A DNA stretch of 32,281 nt from CAVBBU01 sp963593765 (GCA_963593765.1 CAVBBU010000007.1:1-32281); one strand, 5' to 3'. Positions 1 to 8,985 are shown, counted from the first letter of the stretch. Notes: generated by a model not told the origin, from the sequence alone. A program made the numbers and translations.

Positions 1-86
1 TTGATTTTACAAGGATTCCCGGCACTTTCATTCTCTTCAACTGTCAAAAACAGGATCTTATCTTCTGCCAATAACGCAGCCTTGAT

Positions 87-115
87 AGTATACCATAGGG
101 ATTTTCTAAGTGCAA
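87..115 (-). promoter_or_regulatory. sigma-A-type promoter reading off the left edge
   Basis: On the minus strand there is a -35 TTGCAC (110-115), a 17-nt spacer and a -10 TATACT (87-92). Transcription would start near position 80 and run leftward out of the window. The same stretch is also open in one minus-strand frame back to about 133 and looks mildly protein-like, so the promoter call is not exclusive. Only the motif match supports it. Confidence 0.4.
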
Positions 116-176
116 GAGGAAAATACTTTCAGTTTACATAACATTCCGCATAGCTCTCAAAATCTTTCCCTAGTTT

Positions 177-1292
177 TTATTCTAGGCTCTTATATACCTC
201 AAAGCTTGGCTTCTTTGTTCCATTTACATCTATAAGTCCAAATGCATAATGCAGCGGAAGCAGCACCTCTTCGTCTCTTAAACGATTTAGAAGGAATCCC
301 TCTACATATGGATTTGCCTTTGCTGTTTCATACGCCTCTCTAATACACTGTGCCTGCAGATCAAGAATCTCTCCACCACGCTCCGGTGACTCAGATGTAA
401 AGCCCTGCTCAGAAAGAATCAAGTGACGAACTACTCCTGACGGAGAAAGCATATCTGCCTGCTGCATATAATCTGTAAGCACATTAAGATTTTTTAGATT
501 AATAACAGGAGTATTTATGCTGGCAGTTGTTTGCCCATCATCAGAAAATACTGGATCGGTAAATGTCTCTGGATATGCATGCCATGCGATGCCATAATCT
601 GTATCTCTAAGAAGATTATTAAGTCTTGGCAGCATGTCCTTTACGCCAAACTTAAATCCATTAACCTGTCCGCAGTTCCAACGGAAATCAAAAGGCATAT
701 ATACATGTGCAAGCGAATTTGAGCCCTTGATTGTATCATACCATGTGCGGAATGCTGTTGCATAGTTAGCACAATAGCTGTCAATATCCATAGCACCTAT
801 ATAATTCCAGACCTGACCGTCATTAACCTCATTGCCTATAACCCAGTTAGATACGCAATTTTTAAATTCATTTGCAACTCTGCTTGCAGCCTTTCTTGTT
901 GCCTCAAGCCCTTCTTCGCTAAGCGTATTATATGCATAGTAGCTTACGCCATCTACCGGCGCCTGCACAGGAAGAAGATTTGAATCAAAGCTTGCTCCGT
1001 CCCAGTCATTAAGCACTATCACTGTAACTGTAATTCCTGCACTATCTAGTCTTGTATAAAGATCCTTGCACGTATGCATGTATTCAGAATTAAATGACCA
1101 TGACATCGGGAAGTTAATTATAACCTGAGATGCGCCCAGCTCTTTAACGCTTGATATATCCTCATGACCATTAATCAAAACTCCCTTGATAGACTTTGGT
1201 GTCTGATAATGATCCGCATATGCTGGAGCAACCATAGATAGACAGATAGTCGCAGAAAGAACTGCGGCTGCAATACGTTTAAATACCTTCAT
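177..1292 (-). CDS. secreted DUF5722-type TIM-barrel protein (glycoside-hydrolase-like)
   Basis: This 371-aa protein has a classical signal peptide: MKVFKRIAAA, a hydrophobic core, then an Ala-x-Ala cleavage region (APAYA) near residue 27. It is probably exported. The body looks like a beta/alpha barrel of the DUF5722 family, a group resembling glycoside hydrolases. The pattern includes NWVIGNEVN (a typical place for a catalytic Glu), AWHAYPE, and LILSEQGF near the C-terminus, a second candidate Glu. Substrate is unknown. The ATG at 1292 is preferred over the in-frame TTG two codons upstream because GGAGGG lies 7 nt before it. It follows the GH13 gene by about 17 nt and is likely the last gene of the hpt-ftsH transcript. 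Family call is from recognition; enzymatic activity is inference. Confidence 0.75.
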   Translation of the reverse strand: MKVFKRIAAAVLSATICLSMVAPAYADHYQTPKSIKGVLINGHEDISSVKELGASQVIINFPMSWSFNSEYMHTCKDLYTRLDSAGITVTVIVLNDWDGASFDSNLLPVQAPVDGVSYYAYNTLSEEGLEATRKAASRVANEFKNCVSNWVIGNEVNDGQVWNYIGAMDIDSYCANYATAFRTWYDTIKGSNSLAHVYMPFDFRWNCGQVNGFKFGVKDMLPRLNNLLRDTDYGIAWHAYPETFTDPVFSDDGQTTASINTPVINLKNLNVLTDYMQQADMLSPSGVVRHLILSEQGFTSESPERGGEILDLQAQCIREAYETAKANPYVEGFLLNRLRDEEVLLPLHYAFGLIDVNGTKKPSFEVYKSLE

Positions 1293-1309
1293 AAACAACC
1301 CTCCACACT

Positions 1310-3373
1310 CTAATTATTTTTTTTATTGTCTATTTTGTACACGGCAGCCGACTTCGCTCCAAAGCCCACGCTTATCATGCCGCCCTTAGGACTTCCGATT
1401 AGCTTTTTGCCTACGCTATATCCCTTTTCATCCGTTAGTATATATCTAATCACCGTGCTGTTATCGCTTACTCCAAGCTTCCAAATAGGAATATCTATCT
1501 GCCTGTCACTATCGCCTGTCATAATAGCAATCAGCATAATATCATTTTCATAAATCCTTCCATATATAGCTATGTCCTTATCTGCCATAACAGGAATTAG
1601 CGAGCCTAGCCTAAGTGCCTTTGACTTATTGTGAAGCCTATCTACATATATATGAAAATCAATCAGGCCTATGTTCTCATTTCCCCAAGGATAGGTTCTT
1701 CTGCTGTCTGGATCTGTCCAGCCGCAAACTCCTGCCTCATCTCCATAATATATAGTCGCTGCACCCTGCCATGTCATATGCAGGACTATAGCCTGCCGCA
1801 TAATCGCATAATTTATATTTTCTGATGCAGCCTTACTTCCTCTTGTTGTAAGCCTACCCTCCATGCCATTAGTTCTTGTTAAAAATCTTGAATGGTCATG
1901 ATTAGAAAGCTCATTCATGGCACTCATGTAGGATGGCATAGGCATCCTAGCCTTTGCCCTTAGCATATTTTCAAAAAATCTTTTCCCATCTCCCTTAAGT
2001 GACATATCGCTTCTATCAGAGTGCTTTTCCATACCTGTTAGGAAAAAGCTGACCGGCTCCATAAAGCCATCATAATTCATAACAGTATCCCACTCGTTGC
2101 CGCAAAGCCAGCTCTCCGGATTTCCATAATGCTCTGCTATTATAAGCACATCGGGGTTAATGCTCTTAACTGCTCTTCTAAAAAGCTTCCAGAAGTGATG
2201 ATTAAACTCATCGCTATGCCCTAAGTCTGCTGCAACGTCAAGCCTCCAGCCATCTACATTATACGGCGGGCTTATCCATTTTTTTGCTATACTAAGAATT
2301 TCATCTACAAGCTCTGGGCTGTCCTCATAATTAAGCTTCGGAAGCGTGTCATTGCCCCACCAGCCATCATACGAATCATTATGCGGCCAGTCGCTGTCTT
2401 TATTTTTATAAAATGTAAAATAATTTCTATAAGGACTATCCTTTGACTCATAAGCACCCGGTGGATATATTCCTGAGCTTTTATAGATCCCCTCTCTATC
2501 CATCCACTTGTTAAACGATCCGCAGTGGTTAAATACTCCGTCTATTATAACCTCCATTCCAGCCTTATGAATTAGGCTTACAAAGCTTGCAAAAAACTCA
2601 TCACTTGCATCAAGATTTTCCTTAGCTGTTGTTCTAAGCATATACTTAGTTGCATTTTGATTGTCATCAGCATCCTCAGAAAGTATATCACCGCCATCAT
2701 TTTTAATTATAGTATAATGCGGATCTATATGCTCATAGTCCTGCGTGTCATACTTGTGGTTAGATGGCGAAACAAATATAGGATTAAGATATATCGCCTC
2801 TACGCCTAGCGCCTTTAGATACTCAAGCTTTTTTAAAACTCCCGATAAATCTCCGCCATAAAAATATCCCACATCAAATGCTGCCGGATATTCATTCCAG
2901 TCCTCTATCCTTCTTGTTGGAAGTCCTATATATATATACTCATCATCAAGCACATCATTAGACGGATTATCTCTGCAAAATCTATCTACAAAGATTTGAT
3001 ACATGATAGCGCCCTTAGACCAGTTCGGAGTTTTAAAGCCAGGAATAAGGCAAAAGCAGTATTCCTTATTAAGCGTAGTATCCGCACCAACCCTTGTATA
3101 AAAGTATATATCCGAACCGCTTTGAATTTGAAAATAATATCTAAGAGGGCTCTCAGTAGCATTTACATGTATCTCATAATAATTAAAATAGGTATCTGAA
3201 TAAGAGTAGAACATGTCACTTGCCTTATCACCTGCAGCATCTACATATTCCACTCTGTCTATTCCCTCTTTTGGAGCTCTAAGCCTTATCCTTACTGTAT
3301 CACCAGGCTCTATCTCACATGGGCTAACATATTCTCTTGTTTCATCTGAAAAAAGTGTGCCCTCAGCTATCAT
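1310..3373 (-). CDS. GH13 alpha-glucan hydrolase (cyclomaltodextrinase/neopullulanase-like)
   Basis: This 687-aa enzyme hydrolyses alpha-glucosidic bonds in maltodextrins, pullulan or cyclodextrins. Residues 1-105 form a beta-sandwich N-terminal domain of the kind found in cyclomaltodextrinases and neopullulanases. The GH13 barrel follows (about 118-600), then a C-terminal beta domain. Conserved regions are visible: YLNPIF (195-200), DGVFNHCG (278-285), GWRLDVA with nucleophile D379, IIAEHYG with acid/base E414, and NHDH with transition-state stabiliser D493. No signal peptide is present, so it acts in the cytoplasm on imported oligosaccharides. Its ATG overlaps the ftsH stop by 4 nt (ATGA), so translation is coupled to ftsH, an unusual partner. 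The exact subfamily and product specificity cannot be fixed from sequence. Confidence 0.88.
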   Translation of the reverse strand: MIAEGTLFSDETREYVSPCEIEPGDTVRIRLRAPKEGIDRVEYVDAAGDKASDMFYSYSDTYFNYYEIHVNATESPLRYYFQIQSGSDIYFYTRVGADTTLNKEYCFCLIPGFKTPNWSKGAIMYQIFVDRFCRDNPSNDVLDDEYIYIGLPTRRIEDWNEYPAAFDVGYFYGGDLSGVLKKLEYLKALGVEAIYLNPIFVSPSNHKYDTQDYEHIDPHYTIIKNDGGDILSEDADDNQNATKYMLRTTAKENLDASDEFFASFVSLIHKAGMEVIIDGVFNHCGSFNKWMDREGIYKSSGIYPPGAYESKDSPYRNYFTFYKNKDSDWPHNDSYDGWWGNDTLPKLNYEDSPELVDEILSIAKKWISPPYNVDGWRLDVAADLGHSDEFNHHFWKLFRRAVKSINPDVLIIAEHYGNPESWLCGNEWDTVMNYDGFMEPVSFFLTGMEKHSDRSDMSLKGDGKRFFENMLRAKARMPMPSYMSAMNELSNHDHSRFLTRTNGMEGRLTTRGSKAASENINYAIMRQAIVLHMTWQGAATIYYGDEAGVCGWTDPDSRRTYPWGNENIGLIDFHIYVDRLHNKSKALRLGSLIPVMADKDIAIYGRIYENDIMLIAIMTGDSDRQIDIPIWKLGVSDNSTVIRYILTDEKGYSVGKKLIGSPKGGMISVGFGAKSAAVYKIDNKKNN

Positions 3374-5181
3374 ACAAACAGTGCCTCAAACTCCTCCTGA
3401 CCTATCTTCTCCTTTTCAAGCAGCAAGCTGCTACACTTATCTAGTACGTCCTTGTGTTCTAAAATTATATTTTTAGCTTTAGTATATGACTCGTCTATAA
3501 TATGCTTAACCTCTTCATCTATAAGAGTTGCCATATGCTCGCCGTAGGATTTAGTCTGTCCAAAGTCACGACCAAGGAAGATCTCATCTCCCTCATCACC
3601 ATAATTAACCATACCTAGCTTATCGCTCATACCATATTGCATAACCATAGCCTTAGCTAGCTTTGTTGCCTGCTTTATGTCAGCGCTTGCACCTGTTGTT
3701 ATATCAGAAAATTCTATCTCCTCTGCAGCTCTGCCGCCAAGTGATACAACTATATTTTCAAGAAGCTTACTCTTTGTCATAAACATCTCATCCTTAGACG
3801 GAAGAGGCATAGTATAGCCTGCTGCACCCATACCTGTAGGAATGATAGATATAGTATGAACCGGTCCCATATTCGGGAGAATATGAAACAGTATCGCATG
3901 TCCTGCCTCATGATATGCAGTAATCTTCTTTTCCTTGTCTGATATAAGCTTGCTCTTTTTTTCTGTTCCTATGCCGACCTTAACAAAGGATGCTTCTATA
4001 TCCTCATTGCTAATAAATTTCTTTCCATTTTTAGCAGCAAGTATGGCTGATTCGTTAAGCAGATTTTCAAGGTCTGCTCCTGTAAAGCCTGCGGTAGTTC
4101 TTGCAAGTCTTTCAAGGTCTACATCAGATCCAAGAGGCTTCTCCTTAGAATGAACCTTAAGTATCTCAAGCCTGCCTCGCACATCCGGTCTTCCAACCAT
4201 TATCTTTCTGTCAAATCTTCCCGGTCTAAGTATAGCTGGATCTAGCACGTCTGGTCTGTTCGTTGCTGCTATGACTATAATGCCTTCATTTACCCCAAAG
4301 CCATCCATCTCGACTAGCATCTGATTTAGAGTTTGCTCTCTTTCGTCATGTCCGCCGCCAAGACCTGTTCCTCTTTTTCTTGCAACGGCATCTATCTCAT
4401 CTATAAAAACTATACATGGTGCATTTTTCTTAGCATCCTTAAAAAGGTCTCTAACTCTTGATGCACCTACACCTACAAACATCTCTACAAAGTCCGAACC
4501 TGATATAGAAAAAAACGGAACTCCTGCCTCGCCGGCAACTGCCTTAGCAAGAAGTGTTTTACCTGTTCCCGGAGGCCCCTCCAGTATAATTCCCTTAGGT
4601 ATTCTAGCTCCAAGTGCTATATACTTTTGCGGATTTTTAAGGAAGTCAACTATCTCTACCAGATCCTCCTTTTCCTCGTTTAGTCCGGCAACATTGGCAA
4701 AGTTGGTCTTATTATTAAGAACTCTTTGTGCTCTGCTTTTGCCAAAATTCATCATGGCATTTCCTGCGCCGTTCTGACCTCGTCCTTGAAATAAAAATAC
4801 AAACATTACCACGCATACTATTGCTATCGCTATAGGAATATACACATCTACAACAAGGCTCGTTTTAGGAACATCATTCATAACATAGCTTATAGACTTT
4901 TCATCAAGAAGCTTTGTAAGCTCGCCTACATCTGATACATAATACTTAGAGCTTATCTTAGTTCCGTCCTTTTCTACAAGCGTTGCACTTCCTGTAGGTG
5001 TTTGCTCATTTTGATCTATCTCTACTGTATATATACTTCCACTATTAATAAGCTCATTAAACTCCGTACTGCTTAAGCTAGAGTTAAATGCAGCCCTACC
5101 CATTCCCATAAAAAAATATACTGTTAAACATACTAAAACAGCCAGATATATTAATCTTAGCTGCGACCTATTGCTATTCAA
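3370..5181 (-). CDS. ftsH: ATP-dependent zinc metalloprotease FtsH
   Basis: FtsH is a membrane-anchored hexameric AAA+ protease that degrades misfolded membrane proteins and short-lived regulators. This 603-aa copy has transmembrane segments at about 9-28 and 112-132 flanking a short extracytoplasmic domain. It then has the AAA module with Walker A GPPGTGKT (202-209), Walker B IVFIDEID (257-264) and the second region of homology (TNRPDVLDPAILRPGRFDR), followed by the zinc protease motif HEAGH (424-428). Length is slightly short of typical but all catalytic parts are present. The start is TTG at 5181, with GGAGG 8 nt upstream. The next ATG lies inside the first membrane helix, so TTG is the credible start. 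It follows hpt by 16 nt, as in Bacillus. Confidence 0.97.
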   Translation of the reverse strand: MNSNRSQLRLIYLAVLVCLTVYFFMGMGRAAFNSSLSSTEFNELINSGSIYTVEIDQNEQTPTGSATLVEKDGTKISSKYYVSDVGELTKLLDEKSISYVMNDVPKTSLVVDVYIPIAIAIVCVVMFVFLFQGRGQNGAGNAMMNFGKSRAQRVLNNKTNFANVAGLNEEKEDLVEIVDFLKNPQKYIALGARIPKGIILEGPPGTGKTLLAKAVAGEAGVPFFSISGSDFVEMFVGVGASRVRDLFKDAKKNAPCIVFIDEIDAVARKRGTGLGGGHDEREQTLNQMLVEMDGFGVNEGIIVIAATNRPDVLDPAILRPGRFDRKIMVGRPDVRGRLEILKVHSKEKPLGSDVDLERLARTTAGFTGADLENLLNESAILAAKNGKKFISNEDIEASFVKVGIGTEKKSKLISDKEKKITAYHEAGHAILFHILPNMGPVHTISIIPTGMGAAGYTMPLPSKDEMFMTKSKLLENIVVSLGGRAAEEIEFSDITTGASADIKQATKLAKAMVMQYGMSDKLGMVNYGDEGDEIFLGRDFGQTKSYGEHMATLIDEEVKHIIDESYTKAKNIILEHKDVLDKCSSLLLEKEKIGQEEFEALFV

Positions 5182-5197
5182 AATCTACTCCTCCAAA

Positions 5198-5725
5198 TCA
5201 ATCAAATTCTACAACGCCTATATAAGGAAGGTTTCTATACCTTTGGTCGTAGTCTAGTCCATATCCTACTACAAACTCATCCGGTATGGTAAAGCAGGTA
5301 TAGTCTACGACAACATCTCTTTCTACTCTTCTAGCCGGCTTTTCAAGAAGTGTACAAAGCTTAATAGACTTAGGTCCTCTTTGCTTAAATACGTCTATAA
5401 GATATGCAAGCGTTCTTCCTGTATCTATAATGTCCTCAACTATAAGAACATCCTTGCCCTCTAGGCTCTCATCAAGATCCTTTACTATACGAACTACTCC
5501 CGATGAAACCGTTCCGCCGCCATAGCTAGATACACTCATAAAGTCAAAGGATACATCTCCTCTAAGCCTTTTAGCCAGCTCGCACATAAACATAGCTCCG
5601 CCCTTTAATACGCATATAAGATGCACAGGTCTTCCCTCGTAGTCCTTATTTATCTGCTCTGCTATCTCCTTAATTCTATTTTCTACATCCTTCTCACTTA
5701 TCAGCTCTCTTATTTTCTCTGGCAT
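5198..5725 (-). CDS. hpt: hypoxanthine phosphoribosyltransferase
   Basis: This purine salvage enzyme converts hypoxanthine or guanine plus PRPP to IMP or GMP in the cytoplasm. The 175-aa length is normal. The PRPP-binding signature EDIIDTGRT is at 97-105, the active-site loop SSYGGGT precedes it, and the C-terminal base-binding region FVVGYGLDYDQRYRNLPYIG is intact. The reading frame is open upstream to 5845. The ATG at 5725 is chosen because an AAAGGAGA ribosome site lies about 6 nt before it, the extra 40 residues do not fit the family, and a promoter sits within the upstream stretch. It precedes ftsH, reproducing the tilS-hprT-ftsH order of Bacillus. Here tilS is separated from it by an inserted ATPase gene. 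Confidence 0.96.
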   Translation of the reverse strand: MPEKIRELISEKDVENRIKEIAEQINKDYEGRPVHLICVLKGGAMFMCELAKRLRGDVSFDFMSVSSYGGGTVSSGVVRIVKDLDESLEGKDVLIVEDIIDTGRTLAYLIDVFKQRGPKSIKLCTLLEKPARRVERDVVVDYTCFTIPDEFVVGYGLDYDQRYRNLPYIGVVEFD

Positions 5726-5755
5726 GACACTCTCCTTTGTTGTATTTGCTTGTTT

Positions 5756-5784
5756 ATTGTCGCATTTTGGTAGTGATATGTCAA
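5756..5784 (-). promoter_or_regulatory. promoter of hpt-ftsH-GH13-DUF5722
   Basis: Minus strand: perfect -35 TTGACA (5779-5784), 17-nt spacer, -10 GACAAT (5756-5761), then a leader of about 25 nt to the hpt ribosome site. It sits between the inserted ATPase gene and hpt, so hpt and its downstream genes can be expressed independently of tilS. Confidence 0.6.
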
Positions 5785-5864
5785 TTAAAGCATTACTCCC
5801 TTGATATGGATATTTCCAAAAGCCATTTTCAAAACCACCCATCATTTTAATATGGCAGGCTAAG

Positions 5865-7064
5865 CTATCTTAAGTCAAGAAGCCATCTTGCAATATCATA
5901 GATTAGAATACCCTCATACTTATACATTTCATGGCGGGTTCGGGCTATGATGATTTTTGTATATGCATCCTTAATTGCCAGTAGTGGTGTATATTCTCTC
6001 TCAAAGGTTTTTCCTTCTTCTATATAATCACTTACTTGAATATATATTACATCGTCGCCCTTCTTAGCCACAAAATCAATTTCTTTTTTGTATAGCTTGC
6101 CTACATATACATCATATCCTCGACGTAATAACTCTAGATAAACTATATTTTCATATACATGACCATAATCCATATTTCTAGTGCCATTAATTGCAAAGCG
6201 AAATGATGTATCACTTAAATAATATTTGCAATTATTCTCAAGATATTTTTTTCCTTTCAAATCATACCTTTTTGCTTCGTAAAACAAAAATGCATTGCAA
6301 AGATATTCTATATATTTGGATACCGTTTTCCTTGTAATTGAGCTTTTATTATTATTTAGGCAATTACATACATTGTTAGGCGACAGCAGATTACCGATAT
6401 TATCCATCATAAATTCAGCTATGCTTTTAAACTCAGCCTCATTACGTATTTTATATTTATCAACTAAATCCCTTATGATAATAGTTTTATATACTTCCTT
6501 TATATAGTCCTGCTTCTGTTCCTTTTCTTCATAAGCATATGAGCCTGGCATACCACCGCAAATCGAATATGCTTCAAAGGCAGCATCTATATTTTCTGGA
6601 TTTTTGTAATATTCCATATACTCCAAAAATGAAAATGGATATACCTTTATCTGCATTACTCTTCCGGTAAATAATGTTGCCAGATCAGAGCTTAATAGGA
6701 ACGCATTTGAACCAGTGATATAAATATCAAATAGTCCTTTGCTGTGGAGGCTATTAATAGTTAATTCAAATTTATCACACAGCTGTACTTCATCAATAAA
6801 AAGCAGATTGTGGGCACCTTTGATATATTTTGAAAGTATATGCTCATGCAGCTTGCGATAATCAAGCAGCCTATCATATTCCAAATCCTGAAGATTAATC
6901 ATTATAACATTTGCATCAGGCTCATTTTTCAAAATATATTCAATATAATCCTGCATTAATACGGACTTGCCGCTTCTTCTAATGCCCGTCACGACCTTAA
7001 TATCAGGAGTATTATTAAGTTTTTTTAGCTTATCTAAATAGCTTGTACGCTCTATATGCTTCAT
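5865..7064 (-). CDS. AAA_14/DUF4143-type ATPase
   Basis: This 399-aa ATPase belongs to a widespread accessory family in bacteria and archaea (AAA_14 domain with a DUF4143 C-terminal part) whose role is still unclear. Walker A GIRRSGKS is at 27-34, Walker B LLFIDEV at 87-93, and the sensor-like YITGSN at about 115-120. A C-terminal domain contains VYLELLRRGYDVYVGKL, then KEIDFVAKKGDDVIYIQVS. That stretch resembles the PD-(D/E)XK-type fold often noted in DUF4143 proteins (E/D-x-D…Q-x-S). The gene sits alone between tilS and hpt, which are normally adjacent, with a 167-nt AT-rich gap upstream and 139 nt downstream. It is probably an accessory insertion. The ATG at 7064 has only a weak ribosome site, so the start is not certain. 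Confidence 0.85.
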   Translation of the reverse strand: MKHIERTSYLDKLKKLNNTPDIKVVTGIRRSGKSVLMQDYIEYILKNEPDANVIMINLQDLEYDRLLDYRKLHEHILSKYIKGAHNLLFIDEVQLCDKFELTINSLHSKGLFDIYITGSNAFLLSSDLATLFTGRVMQIKVYPFSFLEYMEYYKNPENIDAAFEAYSICGGMPGSYAYEEKEQKQDYIKEVYKTIIIRDLVDKYKIRNEAEFKSIAEFMMDNIGNLLSPNNVCNCLNNNKSSITRKTVSKYIEYLCNAFLFYEAKRYDLKGKKYLENNCKYYLSDTSFRFAINGTRNMDYGHVYENIVYLELLRRGYDVYVGKLYKKEIDFVAKKGDDVIYIQVSDYIEEGKTFEREYTPLLAIKDAYTKIIIARTRHEMYKYEGILIYDIARWLLDLR

Positions 7065-7231
7065 ATTCTATTCCCACTTTTTGACATTATTTAAATTAAT
7101 GGTAATATTATGTGCATATATTATCATATCCATGCCTCGCATGTCTATTCCCAATTTTTAAGAAAGAATCCAAATGTCGGTAATATTAATAATATCGAAC
7201 TCCTTATGTGCTTTTACTGTAACACCCGAGG

Positions 7232-8584
7232 CTATTCCGTAGTATACCTAACCTGCAGCACAGTCTTTGTCGAGTCCGTCACCTTGTAGCCTTCGCTTAT
7301 CCTATACCCAACCACCCACATTATGTGGCTTCCTACTGCTAGCACCGGTATGCTGTCTCTTTTTTCGGCAGGAATTTTTGCATCTGTCATATATGACTTA
7401 AGGCTTTTTCTTCCTACGCCGCCTATGGTTAGATAGTCGCCAACCTGCCTTGTTCTTACCTCCATAAGCCCCTCTATACTATCAAAGTCAAACCACTTTA
7501 TATCCTTATCCTCTGGTATAGGCTTTGAAAAATCTCTGGCAAATGCCTTGAATTTAAGAACAGGCTGCTTTTCTACATGCACGCTGTGATTTTTCTTTTC
7601 TATCCATATGGTATCGTAATCTCTTCTTGCAACCAGCCTGTATGGAAGATCTATGCACTTACCTGTTTGCATATGTATAAGCCTTGCAACGTCATCTATA
7701 TGCCTTGCAACTATATCCTTCATAGACATATTTATGCGAGCTATAAGAAGCCTAACCATATATGTCTGTATTATATATTCCTGCTTGCCTATAATATCAA
7801 GCGGCACTCCCACTCTGCCATTTTCTTCTATTATATTTGCATTAACCAGCTTTGCTGCTACTCGAAGCAGGTAGTTATCTGCCTGACCTGCCATCATAGC
7901 CGCCCTAGTTATATTATCTATAGCTGCTTTATTTACTCCCTCCGTAAGCCTTGGAAGTATATCATGTCTTATTCTATTTCTGGTATATTCATCATCTAGG
8001 TTCGTTGAATCTGTGACAAATGAAAGCTCTTCCTTTTTTGCAAACTCCTCTATGTCTTTTCTGCTTACATACAAAAGCGGCCTTATAATCCTTCCCCTTA
8101 TGGGGCTCATGCCGGCAATTCCTCTAAGCCCTGATCCTCTGCAAAGCTGCATGATAACCGTTTCTGCATTGTCCTCTTTATTATGTGCGACTGCTATCTT
8201 AACCCTTTTTTCTGTATCATCATTAAGCTCCCAGCTATGAGCTTCCTTTTCTAATGCCTGATATCTAAGTAGTCTTGCCGCTTCCTCAACCGAGAGACGA
8301 TGCTTGCTTGCAAAATCTAGTGCCTTAACCTTAATTACTCTGCATGGCAGATTATATTTTTTGCAAAGCTTTTTTACAAAGTCCGCATCCCTGTCTGCCT
8401 CTTCTCCTCTTATTCCATGGTGCACATGTACCACTCTATACCTAACCTTGTATATATTATTAAGCTGCATAAGAACATGCAAAAGACTGACAGAGTCTGC
8501 TCCACCGCTTACTGCTATTATGCATCTGTCGCTTTTTTTTAGCATATTATAATTATCTATCGTTTCTTTAACTACATTTTGCAT
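7232..8584 (-). CDS. tilS: tRNA(Ile)-lysidine synthetase TilS
   Basis: TilS uses ATP and lysine to convert C34 of the CAU-anticodon isoleucine tRNA to lysidine, so that the tRNA reads AUA. AUA codons are very common in this window, so the enzyme should matter here. The 450-aa protein has the PP-loop motif SGGADS at 26-31. It also has the signature HHGIRGEEADRDADF, with the TilS-type domains following: a helical middle domain and a C-terminal domain (FDSIEGLMEVRTRQVGDYL…). It begins with an excellent AGGAGG site 6-7 nt before the ATG. A strong terminator-like hairpin separates it from divIC, leaving almost no space for a promoter of its own. Confidence 0.95.
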   Translation of the reverse strand: MQNVVKETIDNYNMLKKSDRCIIAVSGGADSVSLLHVLMQLNNIYKVRYRVVHVHHGIRGEEADRDADFVKKLCKKYNLPCRVIKVKALDFASKHRLSVEEAARLLRYQALEKEAHSWELNDDTEKRVKIAVAHNKEDNAETVIMQLCRGSGLRGIAGMSPIRGRIIRPLLYVSRKDIEEFAKKEELSFVTDSTNLDDEYTRNRIRHDILPRLTEGVNKAAIDNITRAAMMAGQADNYLLRVAAKLVNANIIEENGRVGVPLDIIGKQEYIIQTYMVRLLIARINMSMKDIVARHIDDVARLIHMQTGKCIDLPYRLVARRDYDTIWIEKKNHSVHVEKQPVLKFKAFARDFSKPIPEDKDIKWFDFDSIEGLMEVRTRQVGDYLTIGGVGRKSLKSYMTDAKIPAEKRDSIPVLAVGSHIMWVVGYRISEGYKVTDSTKTVLQVRYTTE

Positions 8585-8603
8585 ATCAGCCTCCTATATA
8601 TGC

Positions 8604-8636
8604 AAAAACTCCAACCCTTTATTGGTCGGAGTTTTT
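8604..8636 (-). terminator. intrinsic terminator hairpin between divIC and tilS
   Basis: A 13-bp stem (8604-8616 with 8624-8636, one G-U pair, 7-nt loop) is bordered by A5 on one side and T5 on the other, so it could stop transcription on either strand. On the minus strand it lies 9 nt after the divIC stop and about 20 nt before the tilS start. It probably reduces read-through into tilS. Confidence 0.75.
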
Positions 8637-8645
8637 ATAGCCTGC

Positions 8646-8954
8646 TTATTTTGCAGGCTTAAGTAATATCTCATCGGGGTTGACAAGCCCAAGCTTTTCC
8701 TTTGCAATCTTCTCTATGTACTGCTTTGTCTGCACATAAACTCTCTTTTGCTCAAGGCTTTCCGCTCTCTCCTCTTCCTTTTCAACCTGCTCTGTAAGGT
8801 ATGCCTCTCTTTCCTTGTAAGATGCCTCTGCCTTCTTAAGGTCTCTAATTCTAAGGTCTACGATTAAGGCCATACTAAGAACAACTATTGTCACTGTAAC
8901 AATAGCAAAGCGGTTGCTCCATCTGTCCTTTCTTCTTCTCTTTGCCAATTTCAT
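8646..8954 (-). CDS. divIC: DivIC/FtsB-family septum protein
   Basis: This is a small bitopic cell-division protein. In Firmicutes, DivIC pairs with FtsL and DivIB in the divisome, linking membrane assembly to septal wall synthesis. The roughly 102-aa protein has a basic cytoplasmic N-terminus (KLAKRRRKDRWSNR), one membrane segment (FAIVTVTIVVLSMALIV), then a charged coiled coil rich in E and K. It ends in the family's YIEKIAKEKLGLVNPDEILL motif. The ATG at 8954 is used; a TTG four codons upstream (8966) is an alternative, and neither has a well-spaced ribosome site. Its place between rqcP and tilS matches Bacillus divIC. Family membership is clear. Choosing divIC over another FtsB-like name rests on synteny. 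Confidence 0.88.
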   Translation of the reverse strand: MKLAKRRRKDRWSNRFAIVTVTIVVLSMALIVDLRIRDLKKAEASYKEREAYLTEQVEKEEERAESLEQKRVYVQTKQYIEKIAKEKLGLVNPDEILLKPAK

Positions 8955-8985
8955 GCCCCTAATCAAATTTTATGTATACATGGTC

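Noticed and set aside
177..190. CCTAG/CTAGG stem after the DUF5722 stop as a terminator
   Set aside because: Only 5 bp with an 8-nt A-rich loop and no clear T-tract, so too weak to call.
5726..5845. 40-residue N-terminal extension of hpt
   Set aside because: Not family-like, contains the promoter, and the ATG at 5725 has the proper ribosome site.
7577..7999. 140-aa plus-strand frame
   Set aside because: Lies wholly antisense to tilS, rich in Tyr/Cys/His/Ile from the complementary AUA-type codons, and has no ribosome site.
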